From: Achromobacter spanius
GTDB lineage: Bacteria; Pseudomonadota; Gammaproteobacteria; Burkholderiales; Burkholderiaceae_B
Assembly: GCF_029637605.1 (NCBI RefSeq)
Contig: NZ_CP121261.1
Span: forward strand, 5,270,001-5,334,000
Length of the DNA stretch: 64,000 bases
Direction of reading: 5' to 3'
Under the pieces are notes generated by a model. It was not told the origin of the DNA. It saw only the letters and a program-made list of their open reading frames with translations, and did not search any database. The position numbers and the translations under genes were made by a program. This document shows, in pieces, positions 22,929-30,866 of this stretch. Position 1 is the stretch's first letter; every line of letters begins with the position of its first letter.

Positions 22929-24623
22929 ATGGAAAACTTGAACGGCGCCGAAGCCATGGTGCGGATGCTGCAGCACAACGGCGTCAAACATATTTTTGGC
23001 CTGTGCGGCGACACCAGCCTGCCGTTTTACGATGCACTGTACCGCCTGGATCACGGCATGCAGCACATCCTGACGCGCGACGAGCGCAGCGCGGGCTATA
23101 TGGCGGACGCCTACGCCCGTGTGACCGGCAAGGTCGGCGTATGCGAAGGCCCCAGCGGTGGAGGCGCCACCTATCTGTTGCCCGGCCTGGTCGAAGCCAA
23201 TGAGTCCTCGATTCCCGTGCTGGGCATCACGTCGGACGTGGCGGTGGGTTCGCGCGGGAAATATCCGCTGACCGAGCTGGATCAGGAAGCGCTGTACCGT
23301 CCGCTGACCAAGTGGAACCGCACGATTGACCGCGCGGACCAGATTCCCGGCATGGTGCGCGCGGCGTTCCGCGCCATGACCACCGGCAAGCCGGGCGCGG
23401 CGCACCTGTGCTTTCCGTATGACGTGATGAAGCAGCAGGTGGATGCGTCCGATATCTGGGCGCAGCCCGAACACGGCCGCTTCCCGGCCATGCGTTTTGC
23501 CCCGGATCCCGCCGACGTGGCGCGTGCCGCGCAGCGTTTGATCGGCGCGCGTGCGCCCGTGATCATCTGCGGCGGTGGCGTGGTCATCGCCGGCGCCAGC
23601 GGCGCCTTGCAGGAACTGGCGGAAAGCTTGAAGGCGGCGGTGTGCGTGACCGTCAGCGGACAAGGCAGCCTGGCCGACACGCATCCGCTGAATGCGGGCG
23701 TGGTGGGCTCCAACGGTGGCGTGATGGCCACCCGCGACGTGGTGGCGGCGGCCGACGTGGTGCTGTTCGTGGGTTGCCGCGCCGGCTCGACGTCCACGGA
23801 ACATTGGCGCTTCCCGAACCGCGACGTGCCCATCCTGCACATCGATATCGACCCCATGGTGATCGGCGCCAACTACCTGACCGACGTCGGCCTGGTGGGT
23901 GACGCGAAGCTGGCGCTGGAAGCCTTGGGCGCCGAAGTGCAGGCGCGCCTGGCGCACCGCAATTCGGACGCAGTGGACGGCGCAGTGCTGGCCGGCCGCG
24001 CCAAGGCCGCGCGCCTGGCGCAACTGGAGCCGCTGGCCAACAGCCTTGAAACGCCGATCCGCCCCGAGCGCGTGGTGCAATCGCTGAACCGCTTGCTGCC
24101 CGACGATGCGGTGGTGTGCGCGGACCCGGGCACGCCTTGCCCGTACTTCTCGGCCTATTACGATGTGTCGCGCCCCGGCCGCCACTTCATCACCAACCGC
24201 GCACACGGTGCGCTGGGCTTTTCCATGTCGGCCGCGTTGGGCGCCTGGGTTGGGCGGCCGCAGTCCAAGTGCGTATCCGTGATGGGCGACGGCAGCTTCG
24301 GCTTTACCGTGGGCGAACTGGAAACCATCGTGCGCCACAAGGCGCCGCTGCTGATGATCGTGTTTTCGAATTCGGTCTACGGCTGGATCAAGGCCAGCCA
24401 GAAGGCGGGCTACGATCAGCGCTACTACAGCGTGGACTTCAACCGCACCGACCACGCCCGCATTGCCGAAGCCTATGGCGTGAAGGCGTGGCGCGTGGAA
24501 GATCCGTCCAAGCTGGACGACGCCATCAAGGCCGCCATGGAACACGACGGCCCGGCACTCATCGACGTGGTGGCGCAGCCGCTGCAGGACACGGCGGCCC
24601 CGGTCAGCCAGTGGATGGGTTGA
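22929..24623 (+). CDS. Thiamine-diphosphate-dependent enzyme (acetolactate synthase-like)
   Basis: A 564-residue protein with the three-domain layout of the acetolactate synthase/benzoylformate decarboxylase superfamily. Glu52 in TRDERSAGYMADAYAR occupies the place of the catalytic glutamate that activates the cofactor. The thiamine-diphosphate motif GDG is at 453-455 with the matching Asn481 in FSNSVYG. The central domain has the GGGVVIAGASGALQELAE nucleotide-type fold. Genes around it (Bug, GntR, SDR) point to catabolism of an imported acid, not to branched-chain amino acid synthesis; no small regulatory subunit is present. The exact reaction cannot be assigned. Confidence 0.88.
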   Translation: MENLNGAEAMVRMLQHNGVKHIFGLCGDTSLPFYDALYRLDHGMQHILTRDERSAGYMADAYARVTGKVGVCEGPSGGGATYLLPGLVEANESSIPVLGITSDVAVGSRGKYPLTELDQEALYRPLTKWNRTIDRADQIPGMVRAAFRAMTTGKPGAAHLCFPYDVMKQQVDASDIWAQPEHGRFPAMRFAPDPADVARAAQRLIGARAPVIICGGGVVIAGASGALQELAESLKAAVCVTVSGQGSLADTHPLNAGVVGSNGGVMATRDVVAAADVVLFVGCRAGSTSTEHWRFPNRDVPILHIDIDPMVIGANYLTDVGLVGDAKLALEALGAEVQARLAHRNSDAVDGAVLAGRAKAARLAQLEPLANSLETPIRPERVVQSLNRLLPDDAVVCADPGTPCPYFSAYYDVSRPGRHFITNRAHGALGFSMSAALGAWVGRPQSKCVSVMGDGSFGFTVGELETIVRHKAPLLMIVFSNSVYGWIKASQKAGYDQRYYSVDFNRTDHARIAEAYGVKAWRVEDPSKLDDAIKAAMEHDGPALIDVVAQPLQDTAAPVSQWMG

Positions 24624-24660
24624 TACGCGCTTGACGGCACATTGACCACCCAGTCAACGC

Positions 24661-24689
24661 AAGAGGCCCTTCGGGGCCTCTTTTTTTTG
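24661..24689 (+). terminator. Rho-independent terminator after the ThDP enzyme
   Basis: A GAGGCCC/GGGCCTC stem with a TTCG-type loop is followed by a run of eight T. It ends the GntR-Bug-ThDP transcript before the SDR gene. Confidence 0.9.
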
Positions 24690-24777
24690 GTCCAAGGTGT
24701 TGGCAGCCGGTCCTATACTGATCCGCTTCGGCGCGGCGTTGCCGCGTGGTCTGCAACACGTAAAAGGGGAATCAGGC

Positions 24778-25560
24778 ATGGATTTGGGGATCAGTGGCAA
24801 GACGGCCTTGGTGTTCGGCGGCAGCCGTGGCATGGGCCGCGCGTGTGCGCTGCAGTTGGCGCGCGAGGGTGTGGCGGTGACCATCGCCGCGCGCAATCCC
24901 GAGACGCTTGCGCAAGCCGCGGCCGAGATTTCCAAGGAAGCCGGCATCGGCGTGGGCTGGGTGTCGGCCGACCTGACCCAGGAGCACGGTCGCGATGCGG
25001 CCATGGCCGCGTGCCCGCAACCCGACATCCTGATCAACAACGCCGACGGCCCGCTGCCCGGCGATTTCCGGGATTGGACGCGCGAGGACTGGATCGCGTC
25101 GTTGGACGCGATGATGCTGGGGCCCATCGACATGATCCGGCGCGTGGTCGATGGCATGGTCGAGCGGCGCTTCGGCCGCATCGTGAACATCGTGTCGCGC
25201 AGCGTGAAGGCGCCGCATGCGGAACTGGGCCTGTCCAATGGGGCGCGTTCGGGACTCATCGGCTTCGTGGGAGGCCTGGCGCGGCAGACGGTGCGGCACA
25301 ACGTCACCATCAACAACCTGTTGCCGGGGGCCTTTGCCACCGACGCGCAGGTCCGGCACGTACAGGGCATGCTGGCGCAATCGTCGGACAAGACCTTCGA
25401 CCAGCTGTGGGAAGAGCGCGGACGCGCCAACCCGGCCGGGCGCTTTGGCCAGCCGGAAGAAGTGGGTGCGTTGTGCGCCTATCTTTGTTCGGCGCAAGCC
25501 GGCTACATGACCGCGCAAAGCCTCTTGATCGATGGGGGCGGCTACCCCGGCACGTACTGA
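24778..25560 (+). CDS. SDR-family protein lacking the canonical YxxxK motif
   Basis: A 260-residue Rossmann-fold protein. The cofactor loop is GGSRGMG at 14-20 and the NNADG segment replaces the usual NNAG. The catalytic Ser is present at 140 (NIVSRS), but where the Tyr and Lys should lie, about 13 and 17 residues later, the sequence is LSNGAR, giving Ser153 and Arg157 instead of YxxxK. The C-terminus AGYMTAQSLLIDGGGYPGTY is normal for SDRs. It may be a reductase with an unusual catalytic set or a non-catalytic relative. The start at 24778 has AAGGGGA before it; a longer frame upstream lacks support. A terminator separates it from the ThDP gene, yet the context suggests one pathway. Confidence 0.85.
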   Translation: MDLGISGKTALVFGGSRGMGRACALQLAREGVAVTIAARNPETLAQAAAEISKEAGIGVGWVSADLTQEHGRDAAMAACPQPDILINNADGPLPGDFRDWTREDWIASLDAMMLGPIDMIRRVVDGMVERRFGRIVNIVSRSVKAPHAELGLSNGARSGLIGFVGGLARQTVRHNVTINNLLPGAFATDAQVRHVQGMLAQSSDKTFDQLWEERGRANPAGRFGQPEEVGALCAYLCSAQAGYMTAQSLLIDGGGYPGTY

Positions 25561-25647
25561 AACCAGCCACGCACGGCGGCGGCTTCTGGCTGGACGCGCG
25601 CCGGACTAACGGGCAAGATTGGCTCCCATCGCGTTCGAGAAAAACTC

Positions 25648-26106
25648 ATGGACCAGACCGACATCAAGATCCTGGCGTTGCTGCAGAAAGACGCTACCTG
25701 TTCGGTCGCTGAAATTGCCGAACAGGTGAATCTGTCGGTGACGCCATGCTGGCGCCGCATTCAGAAGCTGAAGGATGACGGCGTTATCGCGCGCAACGCC
25801 ATCTTGCTGGACCCGCGTGCGCTGGGCCTGAACCTGACGGTATTCGTGTCCATCAAGACCAGCCAGCACAACGAGAAATGGACGCAAAGCCTGATCAATG
25901 CCGTCATGGCCTTGCCAAATGTGGTGGAGTTTCACCGCATGGCCGGCGATATCGATTACCTGCTCAAGGTGGTGGTCGAGGACATGGCGGCGTATGACCG
26001 CTTCTACCGCCGGCTGATCGGCGCGGTGGACCTGCTGGATGTCAGCGCCAGCTTCTCGATGGAAATCATCAAAAGCACGACTGAATTGCCGCTGGACGCG
26101 GTGTAG
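25648..26106 (+). CDS. Lrp/AsnC-family transcriptional regulator
   Basis: A 152-residue regulator with an N-terminal winged helix (about 4-60, ILALLQKDATCSVAEIAEQVNLS then CWRRIQKLKDDGVI) and a C-terminal RAM ligand domain (about 68-150) that normally binds amino acids and assembles octamers. The VSIKTSQHNEKWTQSL and MAGDIDYLLKVVVEDM segments match the family. It stands 87 bases behind the SDR gene and alone; the target may be a distant amino acid gene. No operator is obvious. Confidence 0.92.
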   Translation: MDQTDIKILALLQKDATCSVAEIAEQVNLSVTPCWRRIQKLKDDGVIARNAILLDPRALGLNLTVFVSIKTSQHNEKWTQSLINAVMALPNVVEFHRMAGDIDYLLKVVVEDMAAYDRFYRRLIGAVDLLDVSASFSMEIIKSTTELPLDAV

Positions 26107-26288
26107 CGGCGGGGTGTTGTCGCGGTATTGGCTGTTGAGCAAAATTTTTTCGCGGCCGGCCACTCCGGCGGATGCAAATTTCTTTCGGCGTGTTGCGCAA
26201 GGCCTATCTCGCAATGCTTTTGCGCAGTGTGCGGCGTAGGATATCTCTCGTTCCCATCGGGGCATGAATCGGGATATCAGAGGACCCT

Positions 26289-26900
26289 ATGTCGTTCGCA
26301 GTACCCGCCGGCTGTGCCGGTTTGGCAAAAGCGCGGCAAGCGCGATCGGTGGACGACCTGCTGGCCGACTGGAACGGCGTCGACAACTTATGGGTGTTCG
26401 CCTACGGTTCCCTGATCTGGCACCCCGGCTTTGCGTGGCGCGAGCGCCGCCTGGCGACGGTGCGCGGCTATCACCGGTCGTTGTGTCTGTGGTCGCACGA
26501 TCATCGTGGCTCCCCCGACAATCCCGGCCTGGTGTTCGGCTTGAACCGGGGCGGTTGCTGCCGGGGCGTGGCCTACCAGATCGCGGCGGCTGACGTGCCT
26601 GATGTGTTCCAGGCGCTGTGGCGCCGGGAGATGGTGACCGGCGCCTACACCCCCCGTTGGCTCGCTTGCCATACCGAGGCCGCCCCGGTGCGTGGCCTGG
26701 TCTTCCTGCTGAATCGCGCCTGCGATGAGTACGCTGCCGACCTGAGTGACGACCGCTTGATCGCGTCCGTGCGCAATGCCGTCGGCCAGTCGGGGCCTTG
26801 TCTGGACTACGTGGTGGAGACCGAGCGCGCCTTGCGCGCGCACGGTATTGACGACTGGCGCCTGGGTGATCTGGTTCGCAGACTGGGCCAGGCTTTCTGA
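26289..26900 (+). CDS. ChaC-like gamma-glutamylcyclotransferase
   Basis: A 203-residue protein of the ChaC type, which degrades glutathione to 5-oxoproline and Cys-Gly in the cytoplasm. The substrate-binding loop FAYGSLIWHPGF lies at about 37-48, followed by RLATVRGYHRSLCLWS. The catalytic glutamate is likely the one in RREMVTGAYTPRW. The length agrees with bacterial ChaC. It stands alone between an Lrp gene and the convergent pagP. Substrate specificity is taken from the family. Confidence 0.9.
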   Translation: MSFAVPAGCAGLAKARQARSVDDLLADWNGVDNLWVFAYGSLIWHPGFAWRERRLATVRGYHRSLCLWSHDHRGSPDNPGLVFGLNRGGCCRGVAYQIAAADVPDVFQALWRREMVTGAYTPRWLACHTEAAPVRGLVFLLNRACDEYAADLSDDRLIASVRNAVGQSGPCLDYVVETERALRAHGIDDWRLGDLVRRLGQAF

Positions 26901-26922
26901 GTTCTGGCCTTGCGCCTTAGGT

Positions 26923-27477
26923 TTAGAAGTGCCAGCGTCCGAACATATACAGGACGTTGCCCGCGCCGCTTGAGCCGGGTATATAGGTCGCGTAGAACAT
27001 GGCGTCTTTGTAGCCGGCGCCCACCAGCGGCAGGATGCCGGGAAACGGCACGTAGCTCATGATGTCGTGCCGCGCGGTCAGGAACACCGTGTAGCCCGCG
27101 CCCAGGCGAAAGTTCTCGCTGACTCGCCCTATTTTCAGGAAGCCATAGCCGGCAATGGGTTCGACCTTGCTGTGCGAATCCAGGAACGCCATGGCGTACA
27201 GGCCCTGCCAGTCGCCGTCTTCGTCGTAGAGGCTGCGGCCATAGCCACCGCCCCAGGCCAACTCGTTGAAGCTGTCGATTTTTTCTTTGCTGTACATGGC
27301 GCGGTTGTGCCAGGCGTAGCCGGAAACGTAGAGGTCGTTGCCGCCTTCGGTCCAGATCTGGTCAAGGCGATTGCAAGCGGACTGTGCCCACGAGGGCATG
27401 CTTTCACAGGCTTGCGCGGCAGCGGTGAAAGTCGAGAGCAGCAGGCAAAGCATGGCTGCTCGAAATTGGGCGGTCAT
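26923..27477 (-). CDS. pagP: Lipid A palmitoyltransferase PagP
   Basis: PagP is a small outer-membrane beta-barrel that moves palmitate from phospholipid to lipid A. The 184-residue protein has a signal peptide (about 1-23, ending AAAQA). The catalytic His57 is in YAWHNRAMY and the Asp100-Ser101 pair in FLDSHSK, matching the E. coli His33/Asp76/Ser77 set. It ends in an aromatic MFGRWHF, as outer-membrane proteins do. It is on the same strand as mgtE, 160 bases downstream. Lipid A palmitoylation alters resistance to host peptides in Bordetella relatives; in enteric bacteria pagP is under magnesium-responsive control, which cannot be read here. Confidence 0.94.
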   Translation of the reverse strand: MTAQFRAAMLCLLLSTFTAAAQACESMPSWAQSACNRLDQIWTEGGNDLYVSGYAWHNRAMYSKEKIDSFNELAWGGGYGRSLYDEDGDWQGLYAMAFLDSHSKVEPIAGYGFLKIGRVSENFRLGAGYTVFLTARHDIMSYVPFPGILPLVGAGYKDAMFYATYIPGSSGAGNVLYMFGRWHF

Positions 27478-27604
27478 TACGGGTACAGAAGGATGAAGAT
27501 GACAAGTTGGTGACTGTACATGTTGTCATCGCCCGATCCCTGTCAGAACGCTGTCATCAAACGGCGTTCGTGGCCCCGGCCCCAGGAAAGAGGCGGCCAG
27601 GCGA

Positions 27605-27629
27605 CCACAAAATCAAGAATTTTCTGTGG
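27605..27629 (-). other. AT-rich hairpin between mgtE and pagP
   Basis: Ten-base arms built on CCACAAAATC and the near-complement TTTTCTGTGG flank AAGAA, 8 bases past the mgtE stop. It may act as a weak terminator or processing site on the - strand. Evidence is the inverted repeat alone. Confidence 0.4.
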
Positions 27630-27637
27630 TGGCAGTA

Positions 27638-29110
27638 CTACAGCAGGAAGATGGTGGCCAAGCCCAGGAAGATGAAGAATCCCAGCGAGTCGGTGGCGAA
27701 CGTCAGCAACACCGACGACCCCATGGCGGGATCCTTGCCGAAGCGCGCACGCACCATCGGCACCAGTACGCCCACCGAGGCGCCGACCAGCATGTTGCAG
27801 ATCATCGCCGCCATCATCACCAGCGCAATCGACATTGAGCGCGAGATCACCCAGGCGAACAACGCCGCCACCAGGCTGCCGCACAAGCCGACGAGCAAGG
27901 TCACGAACAATTCGCGCTTGACCAATTGCCACAGGTTGCGGCCGGTGATGCGGCCCATGGCCAGAGCGCGGATGATCAGCGTCATGGTCTGGTTGCCGGA
28001 GTTGCCGCCGATGCCCGCCACGATCGACATCAGGAACGCCAGGATCACGATGTGGCTGACCGTGCCTTCGAACCGCGATGCCACGAAGGATGCCGTGGCG
28101 GCGGTACAGAGGTTGAGCAGCAGCCACGGCGCGCGGTTGCGCAGCGCGGTGGTGACGGGCGCGAAGATGTCTTCTTCTTGCAGACCCGCGCGCGACAGCG
28201 CTTGTTCCTGGGAGTCTTCGCGCATCACGTCCACCACATCGGCGATGGTGACGCGGCCGATCAGGCGCCCCTGGTCGTCCATCACGGGGGCGGAGACCAG
28301 GTCGTAACGTTCAAAGGCCCCTGCCGCGTCGGCGTCGGAATCCAGCGGGTTCAGCGTCAGGAAGTCGGCGTTCATGACGGCGCGCACTTCGGTTTCCGGT
28401 TCGCTGACCAGAAGGCGCGACAGCGGCAGGATGCCTTGCAGCTTGTCTTGGCGGTCCACCACGAAAATCTGGTCGGTGTGGTCGGGCAGTTCGTGCAGGC
28501 GGCGCAGATAGCGCAGCACCACTTCCAGCGTGACGTCCTCGCGCACCCGGACCATTTCGAAGTCCATGATCGCGCCCACGCTGTCTTCCGGATAGCCCAT
28601 GGCTTCCAGCAACTGCGCGCGTTCTTCTTCGGTCAGGCCTTTTTGTACTTCGGCCACCACGTCGGGCGGCAGGTCGGGCGCCAGGTCGGCGAGTTCATCG
28701 GCGTCCATGTTGCCGGTGGCGGCAACCAGGTCCTGGCGGTCCATCGCTTCAATCAGCGATTCCCGCACCCAGTCTTCAACTTCCAGCAGTACGTCGGCGT
28801 CGTGCTCGGGGCTGACCAGCTTCCAGATGGCCTGGCGTTCATCCTTGGGCAGCGATTCCAGGATGAAGGCGATGTCGGCCGGATGCAGGCCGTCCAGCAG
28901 CGTCTTAAGTTCGGCCTCGTGCTGGCGGTGAACCAGGTCTTCGACCAGCGTGGCCTTGGCGTCGCCTTCTTCCTGGCGATGCACCAGGTCGGCCACCAGT
29001 TGTTGGCGGCGCAGGCGTTCCTGCACTTCGGCCAGGGCGGTCTGTGCGTCTTCCGGGTCGAGGCGGCGGGGCGTCGCGGGCGGTTTCTGCGCGGCGGCGG
29101 ACTGCGTCAT
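27638..29110 (-). CDS. mgtE: Magnesium transporter MgtE
   Basis: MgtE is a homodimeric Mg2+ channel of the inner membrane. The 490 residues show the expected order: an N-terminal helical superhelix domain (about 40-170, with LHPADIAFILESLPKDERQAIW), a pair of CBS domains (about 175-300), then five membrane helices (about 325-490). The pore helix segment GGNSGNQTMTLIIRALA is conserved. The acidic N and CBS domains act as the Mg2+ sensor in characterised members. An extra glutamine- and histidine-bearing stretch precedes the N domain (about 25-60). It begins 10 bases after the thioesterase gene, so the two form an operon. Confidence 0.96.
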   Translation of the reverse strand: MTQSAAAQKPPATPRRLDPEDAQTALAEVQERLRRQQLVADLVHRQEEGDAKATLVEDLVHRQHEAELKTLLDGLHPADIAFILESLPKDERQAIWKLVSPEHDADVLLEVEDWVRESLIEAMDRQDLVAATGNMDADELADLAPDLPPDVVAEVQKGLTEEERAQLLEAMGYPEDSVGAIMDFEMVRVREDVTLEVVLRYLRRLHELPDHTDQIFVVDRQDKLQGILPLSRLLVSEPETEVRAVMNADFLTLNPLDSDADAAGAFERYDLVSAPVMDDQGRLIGRVTIADVVDVMREDSQEQALSRAGLQEEDIFAPVTTALRNRAPWLLLNLCTAATASFVASRFEGTVSHIVILAFLMSIVAGIGGNSGNQTMTLIIRALAMGRITGRNLWQLVKRELFVTLLVGLCGSLVAALFAWVISRSMSIALVMMAAMICNMLVGASVGVLVPMVRARFGKDPAMGSSVLLTFATDSLGFFIFLGLATIFLL

Positions 29111-29120
29111 GCGTTACGGC

Positions 29121-29531
29121 TCAAAGAGAAGGGAGGGGGCGGCTGCGCCGTGCTTCATCGGTGGCGACATACGTCAGCGTGGCCTCGGTGACCTTGACGA
29201 CTTCGGCGTCCAGGCGCTGGCGTTCCGCGTAGACCTCAACCGACACCGTGATGGACGTGTTGCCGGTCTTGACGATGGATGCGTAGAAGCTGAGCAGGTC
29301 GCCCACGAAGACGGGCTCTTTGAACTGGAAGGCGTTGACCGCCACCGTGGCGACCCGGCCGGCGGCGCGGCGCGCGGCGGGAATGGACCCGGCGATGTCG
29401 ACCTGGGCCATGATCCAGCCGCCAAAAACGTCCCCGTGGATATTCGCGTCGGCCGGCATCGGCATGACGCGCAATACCGCGTCGCGATTGGCGGGCAAAG
29501 TCGTAAACGGGGATTTGGGGCTGGAGGTCAT
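29121..29531 (-). CDS. YciA-type acyl-CoA thioesterase
   Basis: A 136-residue single hot-dog-fold thioesterase that hydrolyses acyl-CoA. The typical block MPMPADANIHGDVFGGWIMAQVD at about 22-44 carries the catalytic Asp in HGDVFGGW. The strand NAFQFKEPVFVGDLLSFYA and the KTGNTSITVSVEVYAER segment match YciA. Hexameric assembly and broad acyl chain use are known for the family. It is the first gene of a short operon with mgtE; a functional link between the two is not evident. Confidence 0.92.
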   Translation of the reverse strand: MTSSPKSPFTTLPANRDAVLRVMPMPADANIHGDVFGGWIMAQVDIAGSIPAARRAAGRVATVAVNAFQFKEPVFVGDLLSFYASIVKTGNTSITVSVEVYAERQRLDAEVVKVTEATLTYVATDEARRSRPLPSL

Positions 29532-29600
29532 GCGGCCGACTCCAATGCATGGGAATCAGCCGATTATGCAGGAAAAACGAGACAGCGGCGTGCGTGGCGC

Positions 29601-29631
29601 AAGCCGTCGCGGCGCTTTGCCGCGACGGCTT
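29601..29631 (-). terminator. Strong hairpin after the YeiH-type gene
   Basis: Perfect 13-bp arms AAGCCGTCGCGGC/GCCGCGACGGCTT with a 5-base loop lie 6 bases past the stop of the upstream - strand gene. A U run is missing, so this may be a stabilising hairpin or a weak terminator. Confidence 0.6.
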
Positions 29632-29636
29632 GAAAA

Positions 29637-30749
29637 TCAGGTGGCCAACTTCACGATCCCGTAGCCGCCAACCAACAGCCAGGCGTAAAGAATCAGGCCC
29701 AGGGCCATCACGCGGGGGCCCGCTTTCTTGATCTGAGCGAAGCGCGTTTCGATACCCAGCGCCGTCATGGCCATGGTCAGCGCAAAAATGTCCAGGCGGC
29801 GGATGGCGGCAATGGCGTCGGCGGGGATGATGTTCAGCGAATTGATGATGGCAAGCACCAGGAAGCCCACGGCAAACCACGGAATGGGCAGCTTGCCGCC
29901 CTTGGCCTGGCCGCCTGACTGGCTGGCCGCGCTGCGCAGGTACATGCCCAGCACCAGCAACACCGGCACCAGCAGCGCCACGCGGGTCATCTTGACGATG
30001 GTGGCGACTTCGGTGGTGGCGGGGTCGATATTGCTGGCGGCGCCCACCACCTGAGCCACTTCGTGGATGGTGCCACCGATATAGATACCCAAGGCCTGCG
30101 TGTCCAGGCCGAGCCAGCCGGCGTGATACAGGATGGGGTACAGAAACATGGACAGCGTGCCGAACAGCACCACGGTGGCAACGGCGACGGCGCTTTTGTG
30201 GGGGGCGGCCCGCAGCGTGGGTTCGAACGCCAGCACGGCGGCCGCGCCGCAGATGGCGCTGCCCGCCGCAGTCAACATGGCGGTGTCGCGGTCCAGGCCC
30301 AGGATACGTTGCCCGACAACGGTGCCGATCAGCAAGGTGCCCAACACCACCGCCACCGACACGGCCAGGCCCGGCAAGCCCACGGCCGCGATCTGCTGGA
30401 TGCTGATATTCAGGCCGTAGAAGGCCACGGCAATGCGCAACAGGCGCCGCGCGGTGAAGTTGACGCCCACGCCCCAGTCAGCCGGCATCGTGCCGCGCAG
30501 GAAGTTGCCGTACAGCATGCCGCAGACGATGCCCACCACCAGGGGCGAAAAGCCCAGCTGGCGGATGGCGGGCAGGTCGGCCAACTGCATCACGGCGGCG
30601 GCCATCAGCCCGACGAAGAGCACGCCGTTGAGTTTGTCGCGCCAGGGGGTGGCGGTGACGGTGGCCGATGGGTTGGTGGTGCCCGTGCTGGCCGACTGTG
30701 CCGGGGCGGCGGGGGAAAGGGGAACGGTGGTGCTGGTCGAGGTGCTCAT
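29637..30749 (-). CDS. YeiH-type putative sulfate exporter (UPF0324)
   Basis: A 370-residue polytopic inner-membrane protein of the YeiH/UPF0324 family, about ten hydrophobic segments after a Ser/Thr/Pro-rich cytoplasmic N-terminus of about 40 residues. Family segments are GSAICGAAAVLAFEP in the middle and the GGTIHEVAQVVGAA loop that follows a glycine-rich turn. Sulfate or sulfonate-related export has been proposed for the family but is weakly supported. It is divergent from a LysR regulator, a very common pairing for this family, so the regulator probably controls it. Confidence 0.88.
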   Translation of the reverse strand: MSTSTSTTVPLSPAAPAQSASTGTTNPSATVTATPWRDKLNGVLFVGLMAAAVMQLADLPAIRQLGFSPLVVGIVCGMLYGNFLRGTMPADWGVGVNFTARRLLRIAVAFYGLNISIQQIAAVGLPGLAVSVAVVLGTLLIGTVVGQRILGLDRDTAMLTAAGSAICGAAAVLAFEPTLRAAPHKSAVAVATVVLFGTLSMFLYPILYHAGWLGLDTQALGIYIGGTIHEVAQVVGAASNIDPATTEVATIVKMTRVALLVPVLLVLGMYLRSAASQSGGQAKGGKLPIPWFAVGFLVLAIINSLNIIPADAIAAIRRLDIFALTMAMTALGIETRFAQIKKAGPRVMALGLILYAWLLVGGYGIVKLAT

Positions 30750-30834
30750 GGCGGCCCTTTGGGCATATCTAAATAACTTCCCGAAATATTAGAGGCCGCG
30801 TCGTTATTTGAAAAATCTTTATTTTGAATATTTA

Positions 30835-30853
30835 ATATCGGAAATTCTGATAT
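30835..30853. promoter_or_regulatory. Candidate LysR-type operator in the divergent region
   Basis: ATATC-N9-GATAT forms a dyad with the T-N11-A shape favoured by LysR regulators, 13 bases before the LysR start. The whole 117-base divergent region is unusually AT-rich for this window and must hold both promoters. Confidence 0.55.
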
Positions 30854-30866
30854 CAACGGGGGCGCT

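Noticed and set aside
21915..24545. Long open frame on the - strand across the Bug and ThDP genes
   Set aside because: It is antisense to two well-supported genes, gives low-complexity His/Arg/Gly-rich protein with no recognisable domain, and reflects the codon bias of GC-rich DNA. The same holds for long antisense frames over murE-murF, murC, secA and the M20 gene.
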